Source: Streptomyces mutabilis | GTDB taxonomy: Bacteria > Actinomycetota > Actinomycetes > Streptomycetales > Streptomycetaceae | Assembly (NCBI RefSeq): GCF_014649815.1 | Contig: NZ_BMTT01000001.1 | Location: forward strand, 372,001 to 436,000 | Direction of reading: 5' to 3' | Length of the DNA stretch: 64,000 nucleotides | Part shown: one piece after another, positions 40,380-51,900 of the stretch | Numbering within the stretch: the first letter of the stretch is position 1 | Layout of the letters: every line of letters starts with the position of its first letter | Translations under genes and position numbers: made by a program | The notes under the pieces: generated by a model | What the model saw: the letters and a program-made list of their open reading frames with translations, nothing else | What the model was told of the DNA's origin: nothing | Databases searched by the model: none

Positions 40380-40646
40380 ATGCGGATTCAGGTGAGGCGC
40401 ACAGGAGGCTTCGCGGGCATCGAGCGCCACGCGGAGGTCGAGACCGCCGGACGCCCCGACGCGGCCGAGTGGCACACCCTGGCCGAGCGGGCGGTCGCCG
40501 ACGGGCGGGGCACGCCGCCCATCGGGGTGCCGGACGGGTTCAGCTACCAGATCACCGTGGACGGCAGGACGGTGTACGCCGCCGATCCACGGCTGACGGA
40601 GGAGCAGCGCAGGCTGATCTCGCGGGTGCTGAAGGAGGGTGCGTGA
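40380..40646 (+). CDS. Emfourin-type protease inhibitor
   Basis: 88 residues from ATG 40380. Landmarks IQVRRTGGFAGIERHAEVET, PDGFSYQITVDGRTVYAADP and RLTEEQRRLISRVL match the emfourin family, small cytosolic inhibitors of M4 proteases first described in protealysin operons. Placed 21 nt after the M4 protease gene, it probably blocks the protease until it is needed and protects the producing cell. The inhibitory residues cannot be named from sequence alone. Confidence 0.8.
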   Translation: MRIQVRRTGGFAGIERHAEVETAGRPDAAEWHTLAERAVADGRGTPPIGVPDGFSYQITVDGRTVYAADPRLTEEQRRLISRVLKEGA

Positions 40647-40727
40647 CGCCGGTGCCGTGCACGGGCGTTGACTTCCCTCACCGGCGGTACGGATCCGCCC
40701 ACGGCGACCGAGACGGACACGAACGCG

Positions 40728-41501
40728 ATGCCACGGTTCCCGGACGGCTTCCTGTGGGGCGTGTCTACCTCGGCCCACCAGATCGAGGGGGCGGCCGAGC
40801 TGCGGGGGCCGTCCGTGTGGGACGTCTTCACCGCCGCTCCGGGACGGGTGAGGGACGGCTCGACGGCGGCGGTGGCCTGCGACCACTACCACCGCTACCG
40901 CGAGGACGTGGCGCTGCTGGCGGGGCTGGGCGTGGACGCCTACCGCTTCTCGGTCTCCTGGCCGCGGGCGGACTCCCCCGGCGGCCTCGGTTTCTACGAC
41001 CGCCTGGTCGACGAGGTCTGCGCGGCGGGCGTGCGGCCGGTGCCGACGCTCCTCCACTGGGGCCTGTCGGCCGGGCTGGACTGGCGGCAGCGGGACACGG
41101 CGTCGCGGTCCGCGGAGTACGTGTCCCGGGTCGCGGACCGGCTCGGCGACCGCGTCGGCAAGGGGAGCACCCCGAACGAGCCCGCCGAGCACACGCTGCT
41201 CGATCACGTGCTCGGCGTGCACGCACCGGGCGAGCGGCTGCCGTTCGACGCCCTCCCGGTGCCCCACCACCAGCTCCTCGCGCGCGGCCTGGCGGTACGC
41301 GCCCTGCGCGCGTCCGGCGCCTCGGACATCGGGATCGCCAACTCGCACGGGCCCGCCTGTCCGGCCTCCGGGGCGGCGGCCGACCGGGGGGCGACGGAGC
41401 TCTGCGACGTCCTGCTGAACCGGATGTTCGCCGACCCGGTGCTGAGCGGGCGGTACCCGGAGGGCATCGAGGAGCTGATGCGGGGAACACCGGTCCGATA
41501 A
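40728..41501 (+). CDS. Truncated family-1 glycoside hydrolase (beta-glucosidase-like)
   Basis: 257 residues from ATG 40728; TTG 40668 would add 20. It starts as a GH1 enzyme should (MPRFPDGFLWGVSTSAHQIE) and has the acid/base motif TPNEP (about residue 150, Leu replaced by Pro). It then ends at 41501 after LMRGTPVR. GH1 enzymes are 440-480 residues and need a nucleophile Glu in a C-terminal ITENG-type motif, which is absent. The TIM barrel lacks its last strands, so the product is unlikely to hydrolyse sugars. It is a decayed gene or a repurposed half-protein; no frameshifted continuation was found before phoH. Confidence 0.65.
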   Translation: MPRFPDGFLWGVSTSAHQIEGAAELRGPSVWDVFTAAPGRVRDGSTAAVACDHYHRYREDVALLAGLGVDAYRFSVSWPRADSPGGLGFYDRLVDEVCAAGVRPVPTLLHWGLSAGLDWRQRDTASRSAEYVSRVADRLGDRVGKGSTPNEPAEHTLLDHVLGVHAPGERLPFDALPVPHHQLLARGLAVRALRASGASDIGIANSHGPACPASGAAADRGATELCDVLLNRMFADPVLSGRYPEGIEELMRGTPVR

Positions 41502-41607
41502 AAGGTCTCGGTGCTGTCGGCGGGGAGTCGTACGCTGGAGACAGCAGACACACCCGTCACGCGGCGCACGCCGCAGAGGAGGACGAGCAGGCCTCGAGCG
41601 CCGGCCC

Positions 41608-42687
<1,080 letters not shown>

Positions 42688-42699
42688 ACCAGCACCACC

Positions 42700-43197
42700 A
42701 TGTCGATCGACGTCAACAACGAGTCCGGAACCGAGGTCGACGAGCAGGCGATCCTCGACATCGCCCGCTACGCGCTCGCGCGGATGCGCATCCACCCGCT
42801 CTCCGAGCTCTCGGTGATCGTCGTGGACGCCGACGCCATGGAGCAGCTCCACATCCAGTGGATGGACCTGCCCGGCCCCACGGACGTGATGTCCTTCCCG
42901 ATGGACGAGCTGCGTCCGCCGGGCAAGGACGAGGACGAGGCGCCGCAGGGGCTGCTCGGCGACATCGTGCTCTGCCCGGAGGTCGCCGCCAAGCAGGGCG
43001 CCGAGGCGCCGACGCAGCACTCCATGGACGAGGAGCTCCAGCTCCTGACCGTCCACGGGGTGCTTCACCTGCTCGGCTACGACCACGAGGAGCCGGACGA
43101 GAAGGCTGAGATGTTCTCGCTGCAGGCCGCCATCGTGGACGGCTGGCGTGCGGAGAAGGGCCTGACCGGCCCGTCCCCGGCCCCGACCGTCTCATGA
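42700..43197 (+). CDS. ybeY: rRNA maturation endoribonuclease YbeY
   Basis: 165 residues from ATG 42700. The catalytic zinc motif [13 protein letters not shown] (residues about 114-126) gives the three His ligands. The early conserved [11 protein letters not shown] and [10 protein letters not shown] are also present. It processes 16S rRNA 3' ends and takes part in late 70S quality control with the PhoH/RNase R group. Its stop overlaps the corC-type gene start (ATGA). Confidence 0.94.
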   Translation: MSIDVNNESGTEVDEQAILDIARYALARMRIHPLSELSVIVVDADAMEQLHIQWMDLPGPTDVMSFPMDELRPPGKDEDEAPQGLLGDIVLCPEVAAKQGAEAPTQHSMDEELQLLTVHGVLHLLGYDHEEPDEKAEMFSLQAAIVDGWRAEKGLTGPSPAPTVS

Positions 43198-44498
43198 GCC
43201 TCCCCCTCGTCGCCGGTGCGGTCGCCCTGGTGGTGATCGCCTGGCTCGCGGCGTGCGCGGAGGCGGGACTCGCCCGGGTCTCCAGCTTCCGCGCGGAGGA
43301 GGCCGTGCGGTCCGGGCGGCGCGGCAGCGCGAAGCTCGCCAAGGTCGCCGCGGACCCGACGCGCTATCTCAACGTGGCGCTGCTGGTCCGCGTCGCCTGC
43401 GAGATGGCCGCCGCCGCGCTGGTCGCCTATGCCTGCCTGCAGGAGTTCGCCAACACCACCGAGGCCCTGCTGATCGCCATCGCGGTGATGGTGCTCGTCT
43501 CGTACGTCGCCGTCGGGGTGTCACCGCGCACCATCGGCCGACAGCACCCGATGAACACGGCCACGGCGGCGGCGTACGTGCTGGTGCCGCTGGACCGGAT
43601 CATGGGTCCGATCCCGTCGCTGCTGATCCTCATCGGCAACGCGCTCACGCCCGGCAAGGGCTTCCGTCGCGGCCCCTTCGCCTCCGAGGCGGAGCTGCGG
43701 GCACTGGTGGACTACGCCGAGAAGGAGTCCCTGATCGAGGCCGAGGAGCGCCGCATGGTGCACTCGGTGTTCGAGCTCGGTGACACGCTGGTGCGTGAGG
43801 TCATGGTCCCGCGGACCGACCTCGTCGTCATCGAGCGCTACAAGACCATCCGCCAGGCGCTCACCCTGGCCCTGCGCTCCGGCTTCTCGCGGATACCGGT
43901 CACCGGGGACAGCGAGGACGACGTCGTCGGCATCGTGTACCTGAAGGACCTGGTCCGCCGGACGCACATCAGCCGGGAGGCGGAGAGCGACCTGGTCTCC
44001 ACGGCGATGCGTCCCGCGTCCTTCGTGCCCGACACCAAGAACGCCGGTGACCTGCTGCGCGAGATGCAGAAGGAACGCAACCACGTCGCCGTCGTCATCG
44101 ACGAGTACGGCGGCACGGCCGGCATCGTCACCATCGAGGACATCCTGGAGGAGATCGTCGGCGAGATCACCGACGAGTACGACCGGGAGCTCCCGCCGGT
44201 CGAGGAGCTGGGCGAGGGCCGCTTCCGGGTCACCGCCCGCCTCGACATCGGCGACGTGGGCGAGCTGTACGGCCTGGAGGAGTTCGACGACGAGGACGTG
44301 GAGACGGTGGGCGGCCTGCTCGCCAAGGCGCTCGGCCGGGTGCCGATCGCCGGCGCCTCCTCGATCGTGGAGCTGCCCGACGGGCGTGAGCTGCGCCTGA
44401 CGGCGGAGGCCGCGGCGGGCCGCCGGAACAAGATCGTGACGGTGCTGGTGGAGCCGGTCGACGCGGCGCGGCCCGCCGAGGAGGCCGCGTCCGAATGA
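43194..44498 (+). CDS. CBS-domain transporter/hemolysin-like protein (CNNM/CorC family)
   Basis: 434 residues. The DUF21 (CNNM) region has four hydrophobic helices at residues about 1-150. Two CBS repeats follow around residues 190-320 ([60 protein letters not shown]). A CorC_HlyC C-terminal domain (about 335-425) closes the protein. Members handle Mg/Co efflux or membrane homeostasis. It is translationally coupled to ybeY on one side and a YjbR-like gene on the other. Confidence 0.92.
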   Translation: MSLPLVAGAVALVVIAWLAACAEAGLARVSSFRAEEAVRSGRRGSAKLAKVAADPTRYLNVALLVRVACEMAAAALVAYACLQEFANTTEALLIAIAVMVLVSYVAVGVSPRTIGRQHPMNTATAAAYVLVPLDRIMGPIPSLLILIGNALTPGKGFRRGPFASEAELRALVDYAEKESLIEAEERRMVHSVFELGDTLVREVMVPRTDLVVIERYKTIRQALTLALRSGFSRIPVTGDSEDDVVGIVYLKDLVRRTHISREAESDLVSTAMRPASFVPDTKNAGDLLREMQKERNHVAVVIDEYGGTAGIVTIEDILEEIVGEITDEYDRELPPVEELGEGRFRVTARLDIGDVGELYGLEEFDDEDVETVGGLLAKALGRVPIAGASSIVELPDGRELRLTAEAAAGRRNKIVTVLVEPVDAARPAEEAASE

Positions 44499-44866
44499 CC
44501 CCCGGGGAGCTGCGCGACTTCTGCCTGTCCTTCGACGCCGCCGTGGAGGACTTCCCCTTCGGCCCGGAGATCTCGGTCTTCAAGGTGCTGGGGAAGATGT
44601 TCGCGCTGTCCTTCCTGGACGGGGACCCGCTCACGGTCAACCTGAAGTGCGACCCGGACGACGCGATCCGGCTGCGCGGTGACCACCCGGGGCTGATCGT
44701 CCCCGGCTGGCACATGAACAAGCGGCACTGGAACACGGTGACGTTGGCCGGCGATCCGGACGGCGCGCTCCCGGACCGTCTCGCCCGGGAGCTGGTCGAG
44801 GACTCGTACGACCTGGTGGTCGCGGGACTGCCGCGCGCGGAGCGGCTCCGCCTCGACCGTCCCTGA
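44495..44866 (+). CDS. MmcQ/YjbR-family protein
   Basis: 123 residues starting [18 protein letters not shown], with FPFGPEISVFKVLGKMFALS and PGWHMNKRHWNTV, characteristic of the MmcQ/YjbR double-wing fold that resembles TetR-like or nucleic-acid-binding proteins. It has no catalytic motif. The ATG overlaps the CBS gene stop (ATGA), so it is the last gene of the phoH operon. Function is uncertain. Confidence 0.87.
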   Translation: MTPGELRDFCLSFDAAVEDFPFGPEISVFKVLGKMFALSFLDGDPLTVNLKCDPDDAIRLRGDHPGLIVPGWHMNKRHWNTVTLAGDPDGALPDRLARELVEDSYDLVVAGLPRAERLRLDRP

Positions 44867-44891
44867 CCTCCGGGCGGCCGGCTCGGCTGCG

Positions 44892-44897
44892 TATGCT
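44892..44897 (+). promoter_or_regulatory. -10 element for a leaderless transcript
   Basis: TATGCT ends six bases before the ATG at 44904. The -35 is not obvious. It fits an mRNA starting at or next to the start codon. Confidence 0.45.
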
Positions 44898-44903
44898 CGC
44901 CTC

Positions 44904-45257
44904 ATGACCGAGACTCCCGACCTCGACCCCGAGGACCGCAAGATCGTCACCCTGGCCCGCTCCGCCCGGGCCCGCAACGGCGTCCCCGAGGGCGCCGCCG
45001 TACGCGACGAGACCGGCCGCACGTACGTCGCCGGCACGGTCGCCCTGGACTCGCTGAAGCTCAGCGCCCTGCGCACGGCGGTGGCGATGGCGGTGGCGTC
45101 CGGCGCGAAGTCGCTGGAGGCGGCGGCGGTGGTGACGGAGGCTGAGTCCGCGTCGGAGGAGGACCGGGCGGCGGTACGGGACCTGGGGGGTGCGGGGACG
45201 CCGGTGCTGGTGGCTTCGCCTGACGGGACGGTGCGAGGCGCGGTCAGCGCGGGCTGA
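44904..45257 (+). CDS. Cytidine-deaminase-like protein lacking zinc ligands
   Basis: 117 residues. It has the cytidine deaminase order: an early LARSARARNGVPEGAAVRDE, the ALDSLKLSALRTAVAMAV helix and the AAVVTEAESAS strand. However, the zinc/proton-shuttle motif (C/H-A-E) has become SAL and the PCxxC pair is absent. It therefore cannot bind the catalytic zinc. It may be a scaffold or a regulatory remnant of the fold. It follows the phoH operon but probably has its own promoter. Confidence 0.75.
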   Translation: MTETPDLDPEDRKIVTLARSARARNGVPEGAAVRDETGRTYVAGTVALDSLKLSALRTAVAMAVASGAKSLEAAAVVTEAESASEEDRAAVRDLGGAGTPVLVASPDGTVRGAVSAG

Positions 45258-45279
45258 CCGAGGCCGTATGCCTGTCTCT

Positions 45280-45299
45280 CGGGCCGTCGGACCGGCCCG
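45280..45299. terminator. Hairpin between convergent genes
   Basis: CGGGCCG-TCGGAC-CGGCCCG, a perfect 7-bp stem. A second hairpin (CGGTCAG/CTGACCG, 45241-45260) overlaps the preceding stop. Confidence 0.65.
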
Positions 45300-45313
45300 C
45301 TGTCCGGAGCGGG

Positions 45314-45877
45314 TCAGTCCGCGATGTCAGGTTCGGCTCCGGGCACCGGGGTGACGAACCGTTGGTAGGCCAGGGCCCACACGCCGGTCTCGCGACGTAC
45401 TTCCCTCATCGTGGACAGCGGGTCATCGGCCCAGCCTTGGAGCAACGACTGGGCGGCCACCTGGCACGAGCGCTCGAAGTCCACCGCCCCCCGCGCGCTG
45501 CCCACTCCGGCTTCCAGGAAGCCGGCCGTCTCCACGGCCCGTGCGGACATGTCCTCCTGTGACGCCTCCTCCCGCCCCGCGAAATGGGCGAGCGCCGTGG
45601 CGGCGAGGTCGCGGTGACCCCGGAGGAATTCCTCGGGAAGACCGAGCGCCCGGGACTGCTCCCCCAATGCACGATTCGCGTCCTCGGCCTCGGCCACGAC
45701 CCGGGGATGGATGTCGGAGCCGCGCAGGTGGCGCCAGACGGCTCGCATCCCGGCGTCCATCCGGTAGTACAGGGACCGGAGACGTTCGTCCGGACAGGCG
45801 GCGAAGACCGCGCCCCCTATCCGCAGGACCGCAGAGGCGTTGAAGGCCAGGGCAACGCCGCGGGCCGTGTCCTGCAT
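45314..45877 (-). CDS. Small protein beside the RHS toxin; possible immunity protein
   Basis: 187 residues from ATG 45877, with a good AAGGAG site. Soluble, helical and acidic in its middle. Landmarks are RGVALAFNASAVLRIGGAVF, CPDERLRSLYYRMDAGM, HRDLAATALAHFAGREE and GVWALAYQRFV. I recognise no domain. It lies 81 nt beyond the end of the RHS/deaminase-toxin gene on the same strand, the usual place for a cognate immunity gene. A strong hairpin stands between them, so linkage is not certain. An unrelated function is possible. Confidence 0.5.
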   Translation of the reverse strand: MQDTARGVALAFNASAVLRIGGAVFAACPDERLRSLYYRMDAGMRAVWRHLRGSDIHPRVVAEAEDANRALGEQSRALGLPEEFLRGHRDLAATALAHFAGREEASQEDMSARAVETAGFLEAGVGSARGAVDFERSCQVAAQSLLQGWADDPLSTMREVRRETGVWALAYQRFVTPVPGAEPDIAD

Positions 45878-45906
45878 GTACTTACTCCTTCTCGGACGGT
45901 CACTAC

Positions 45907-45946
45907 GGCTGTGGGGGGAGCGATCGTCTTCGCTCCCCCCACAGCC
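45907..45946 (-). terminator. Perfect 16-bp hairpin between RHS gene and small downstream gene
   Basis: GGCTGTGGGGGGAGCG-ATCGTCTT-CGCTCCCCCCACAGCC: 16 perfect base pairs and an 8-nt loop. There is no U-tract. It is either the RHS terminator or an RNA-stability/attenuation element. Confidence 0.8.
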
Positions 45947-45958
45947 CTCATCAGTCGC

Positions 45959-48900
45959 TCACCACTGTGCTGTGGTGTCTGAGGTGATGCTCGCGCCTCG
46001 TCTTGTCAGGAAGTTCTGACACGCGGGGCAGATAGGTCTGCTGACCACGAGCAGACGCGGCTGGATCTGGAGAATACCCGCCGCTTCCGTCCACAGCTTG
46101 ACCTCGGCGTGCCACAGATCGTCCTTGGCGACAGTCCTCGCCGGCTGCGGAACACGGATGGCGAGGGTGCCACTGCCGAGCGACGGGAGAGACGTCCACT
46201 GGCGCTGCGTGAGGTCAGCGCGCGCACCAACCGCGACGAGGTCCAGCCCTCCACTCGGGGTGTCCGCGTGCAACGCGCCCATGGTGCGCCAGCCCGCGCC
46301 TCCCCCGGCCAGGTCGGTCATGTCGTCGACCATGTCCTGGAGGTGGTCGGGGTCAGCCCCACCGGTACCGCAGTTGTGGACCAGTACCGGCGCCGCCCCC
46401 GCCACCACGAAGTACGTGTGGACGTTGCCGACCGTCAGGTTGTGGACCGTCGATCCGGGGCTCGTCCAGCGCTCCACCGCGGTGATCTGGACGTGCGTGC
46501 CCGCGCTGGTCCGGAGCCACTGGCCGGCGCTGAGGTCGGTGGCGTCGAGCCACTTGCCCAGCTCGGGGACCCAGAAGGGGTGGCCGTCGGTCGCGGTGAC
46601 CTCGGCCGTCTTCGTGCCCGTCTTGCCGTCGGTGTCGATCGTGACCTTGACCAGGTGCTTCAGGCCCTCGCCCTTGATCTCGGCGGTGACCGTCTCGATG
46701 CGGCGTTCGCCGGTCTCGGGATCGGTGGCGACGACCTTGTCGCCGGCCCTGACCTGCTCGATCGGCTTGGTGGTGCCATCGGCCATCAGGACGTGGGTGC
46801 CCGGCACGAAGCTGTTGTTGATCGGGCAGGAGCCGCCGTCCGCCTTGCCGGAGCCGCCGCTTCCGCTGCTGCCGCCCTTGCTGCGGGAGGAGCCGCCGGA
46901 GTTGCCGCCCGGCTTGGAGGCCGCCTTCTTGCCGCCGCCGGAGGCCTTGCTGACCGACGACACCTTCGGTGCGGCCTTGGCCTGGGCCCGTTTCTGGACC
47001 GCGTTGCCGGTCTTCTTGGCCTGGGCCGCGGCCTTGTCGGCGGTTCTCTTGGCCTGTTCCGCCGCCTTCTTCTTGGCGCGTTGCGCGGCTTCCTTCTTCG
47101 CCTTCTCGATCGCCGCCTTCTTGGCCTTCAGCGCCGCCGCCTCGGCCGCCTTCGCGGCCTTGAGCACGGCCTCGGCCGCCTTCTTGGCCTTGCGGAAGGC
47201 CTGGATGGCGTCGATGGTGCGGTCGATGGCCTTGAGGACGCCCGGGATCTTGCCGGCCTTGAACCACGGGATCGCCCCGAGGACCATGCCCGCGCAGGAC
47301 CACATGTCACCGCCGAAGCAGGCCATGGCGTCGCTGATGCCGATGAAGTCCTTCAGCGTGCTCCACGCTGCGCCGAGGATCACCGAGGTCAGGGACTTGC
47401 CCATGGTGGCCTGCGCCTGCGAGACCTGTGCCGCCGACAGCCCCGCTCCCGCGAGGGCCGCGGCCCGTTCGGAGGCTGTCAGGGAGATGGCCAGACCCGT
47501 CGGGTCGGACATCGTCACCGGGTTGTTGTGCGCGTAGGAATAGCCGTTGGACTGGAGCAGGTCGTTCAGGTCCAGCACCGGGTCGGCGGACAGGAAGCGT
47601 CCGACCACCGGGTCGTACAGCCGGGCGCCCAGCGGCTGGTAGCCGGAGGAGTCGTCGCGGGTGGCGCCCAGGAACCCGGAGTGGGTCTGCAGGTCGTGGC
47701 CGACCGTGTCGGTGCCGCGCTGGTTGCCGAACGGGTCCTGCTTGCGGATGCGTACCGCCATGTCGCCGTAGAGGGCGACCTCCGCGTAGGTGCTGCCCTG
47801 GTGGTCGCCGGCCAGCGCGACCAGGGCCTCCCCGCCGTTGCCGTTGGCGTAGCGCATGACCGCGCCGCCGGGGGCCGCGTAGGTGCGCTGGGTGTGGACG
47901 AGGACGCCGCCCGGGCGGACGGTGACCTCGGCCTCGCCCAGGTACAGGGTGGCCTGCTTGTCCTTGATCCGCAGCAGTTGGGAGCCGTCGGGACCGTAGA
48001 TGTAGCGGGTGTCGTTCTGCGCGGACCACTGCTGCTCGGCCTTGGTCGCGTCGCAGGTGGCGAGCACGATCGGGGTCGAGTTCGCCGAGTCCGCGTTCCT
48101 GACCGCCAGGCACAGGCCCGACGCGATGTGGGTCAGCTGACCGGAGGCGTTGCGCTTGAGTTCCTGCGCGGCCGAGCCGTCGCACTTCTGGAGCTGGACG
48201 GCCGAGCCGGCCGTGTTGCCCGCGGGCTGCGCGCACCAGTCGTCGTGGATGACCATGGCGCCCCGGTCGGGGTCGGTCTGGGCCGCGGTGGGGGCGAAGC
48301 GCCAACTCTGCGCCACCGAGGCGTTGCAGGAGTACAGCTGGACGGGCTGCCCCGCCGCCGCCGTGCCGCCCTTCAGGTCGAGGCACTTCTCGGCCAGACC
48401 CACGTACGGGGTCTTGCCGCCGCTGCCCTGGCCCTTGATGCGGTCGATCTTGCCGTCGTAGGTCCAGGTCAGCTCCTGCTTGTCGCCGTTCTCGACGGAG
48501 GTGACCGACTTCGTCTCGCCGGTCAGCTCGTACAGGCGCTCCGCCTCGGCCTTGACCTGGGCGCCCTGCGGCGTGGTGTAGGTCTTGGACACCCTGGTCA
48601 GCGTGTGCGGCTGGGTGCCGTCGGCCTTGCCGTAGGAGTAGGTGGTCGTGGCGTCCTTTGCGGTGGCGCCGGTGAGGTCCTTCTCGGTCAGCTCGGTGCG
48701 GTTGCCGACGAGGTCGTACTCGTACTCCTGCCAGTAGCCGGAGCCGTCCTTGCCCGCGGCCACGTCAAGGGTGCCGTCGGCGTTCTTCGGGCCGGCGCAG
48801 GCGGTCTGGTCCTTGGCGGTCCAGGCCGTCTTCAGCTGGCCGAGCGGGTCGTAGGCGAAGCACTGGCGCTCGGCGATGCCGTCCGAGTGCTCGCGGATCG

Positions 48901-51900
48901 AGGTGACGTTGCCGGAGGGGTCGTAGGTGTAGGAGCGGTTGGAGACGAGGTGGCCGGAGACCACGCTCTGGTCGCCGGTCCCTTCGCGGTAGACCGACTG
49001 GTCCTTCAGCTCACCGGTGGACTCGTCGTACGTGCTCTGCGTCCACACCCGGTACGGCTGGGCGCCCAGCGTCGAGCGCAGCACCTGGCCGTAGGAGTCG
49101 TAGACCGTCTCGGCGCCGTACCACTCCTTGCCGGAGACCGAGAGGGGCTTGCCGTACTTGTTGTAGCGGACGACGAGCTTCTCGGCGTCGAAGCGGCCGA
49201 CGGCCGGCAGCGTGGCTTCCTTGAGGGCGCCGGTGTCGTTGTAGGTGTAGCCGTAGGTGTAGCTGGTCTGCAGACCCCAGGTGTCGGCCAGCGACTGCGG
49301 CAGGGTCAGCGTCGTCGAGGTCGGTTCGTAGTCCTTGGTGTAGCCGTTGATGCGCTGGGTGTAGGCCTCGCCGTCGGTGTAGCGGGTGGCGGTGGCCGGC
49401 ATGCCCTTGCCGCCGGGGGCCGAGTCGTAGCCCAGGTCGGCGAGCAGCTTGCCGGTGGCGTTGTCCAGGCGCTGCTGGGTCGGGCGGGACAGGACGTCGT
49501 AGCCGTTCCAGACGGTGACGCCGCGGGCGTTGGTGGTGGTCAGCGTCCGGTCGCGGTGGTCGTACGTGGTGCGCGTGGTGCCCGTGTCCGGGTCTGTGGC
49601 GCTGGTCTGCCGGCCGCGGTGGTCGTACGTCCAGGTGTACGGGTGCGTGGGGTCGGCGGAGTTGGTCGCCTTCACGAGGTGGCCGCGGTTGTCGTACGCG
49701 TACCGCATCGACGTGAAGCCGCTGGGCGCCGAGTTGAAGGTGTCGACGCGGGAGGTGCGGCCGAGCGCGTCGGTGTAGACGCGGTAGGAGGAGGTGCCGG
49801 CCGGGTTGATCACCTTGGACCAGTCCTGGCCGTACTCGTAGCGGGTCGCCTTGGCCGGCACCGGCTGGGAGGTGGCCTCCTCGGTCTCCGGGTTCATGAC
49901 CTTGAGGACGGGTGTCTCCTCCACCACCCGGCCGAGGCCGTCGTAGGTGTAGCGGGTGATGTTGGGGACGGCGGTGTCGGCGAGCGGGGTGAACAGCTCG
50001 CCGGGCTCGGCCTCGTGGGTGAGGTAGGCGTTGTTGGTCTGCCAGATCTCGCCCGAGCTGTTGTAGAGGGTGTCGGTGATCAGGTGGCCGCCGCCGTCCG
50101 CCTCCTCCTGCGTCTGCCGCTCGCGGCCGAGGCCGTCGTAGAGGGTGACGGAGGCTTCCACGCGGTCGTTGTGGCCGCGGGTGTAGCTGGTGACGAAGGG
50201 GGGCTTGCGGTCAGGGTTCTCCGGGTCGTACTTCGGGACGGTGTAGACGGCCCTGAAGTCCGGGACGGACGAGCTGGACGGGGTGCGGCCCGGACCCCAG
50301 GCCTCCAGGAGGCGGCCCAGCGGGTCGTACTTGGCCTCGCTGACGTGTCCGTTGGCGTCGGTGGTCCTCAGGGTCGTGGAGCGGCCCGGCTCCAGCACCC
50401 GCTTCTGGGTGTGGCCGGCGGCGTTGGTCTCGGTGACCTCGAAGACCTGTCCGGTGGCCGGGGTGTAGGTGATCGTGCCGGACCTGCCGTCCGGGTCGGT
50501 CTGCCTGACGACCCGGCCGACGGCGTCGAACTGGCTGGTGCCGTTGGTCTGGAAGCCGGTGCCGGCGCCGTTCAGCGACCAGGTCTGGGTGGCCAGGCCC
50601 CGGGTGCCGGCGGCGAGGGCGGTGCCGTAGCCGGTGCCGTCGTAGGCGGTGCGGGTGGCGCCGGTGAGGGTGGACAGGTCGGAGAAGTCGGCGTTCGCGC
50701 AGGTGGTGGGTGAGACCAGGACCTGCTTGGTGAGGCCGATGAGGTTCTTGCCGGGGTGGTGGAGGTACTCGGACCGGGTGCAGGACTCGTCGCCCGCCTT
50801 GCCGGTGTCGCCGAGCGACTCGACCTGGGTGGGCAGGCCGTACGTCGAGTCGTACTCCGTCTTCGTCTCGACGACCCGCTCGGTGCGGTCGTCGTCACCG
50901 GTGCCGGAGGACTTGGTGTACGCGATCTCCCTGGGCTCCGTGACGCGCCAGGCGCGCAGCGGGCTCAGTCCGTCGTCGCGGTCGCGCCGGCCCAGTTCGG
51001 TGGCGGCGGGGACGGTGACGCTGCGCGAGAGCCAGTCGGTGTCGGCGTCGGAGGCGCTGGTGTAGGTCAGTTCCTCGGCGATGCGGCCGGCGAAGGGTTC
51101 GCGGTCCTTGGCTATCTCGGCACCGGTGATGTCCTTCACCGGGACGGTGTCGCCCATGCCGCGGAAGTAGCGGGTGACGGCCTTGGACTTCTTGCTGCCG
51201 ATGCTCGGCTCGTCCGTGCCCGTGATGACCGTGGTCTGCTCGAACCCGGCGAATCGGGAGTAGGTGCGGGTGGACTTCTTGGTGAACTCCGACTCGGACA
51301 GCTTCCAGCCGGCGTTCTCGTACGCGTAGGCGGTGCGGGTGCCGAAGGAGCCGTCGACGTTGGGGAGTTCCTCGATGGAGTCGACGACGTACTTGTGGAA
51401 CCAGTCGATCTCCTCCGCCTCGGGGTCGGGGCTCCAGAACTGCGGGTAGCACAGGCGGGTGTTGGACTTCAGCGCGGCGGTGTCCGACTTGCCGGGCAGT
51501 CCGGTGCCGGTGGCGCAGTCGCCCGTGGCCGGCTTGTACGTGACGACGGTCTCGCCGCCGTACTCGTTGATGACGCGCGCGATGCGCAGGCGGGAGAAGC
51601 CGGGGCGCGGGTCGTTCGGGCGCATGACCCGGTTGGGCATGTCGTCCGCGTTGGACTCGAAGCGGACCGCGTTGAGTTCGACGCTGTCGTCGGTGGAGCC
51701 GTTGCGGGCGAAGCCGGTGCGCTGGATCGACTCCAGCCACAGGGCGGTGTTCGGGCCGGTCTTCAGGACCGGGAAGCTCTGCTTGAGCGCGTACCGGTCG
51801 ACGACCTGGCGGGCGTCGGTGTCGGTGCGCCGCTGGGCGGAGGTCTGGATCTCGGTGAGGCGCTTGCGGCTCCAGAAGGAGGGGCCCGCGTTCCAGCAGG

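Noticed and set aside
46109-50713. 1534-codon plus-strand open frame opposite the RHS gene
   Set aside because: High-GC antisense frame with Val/Gly/Arg-rich repeats mirroring the RHS codons; it has no domain or signal and the minus strand is clearly coding.
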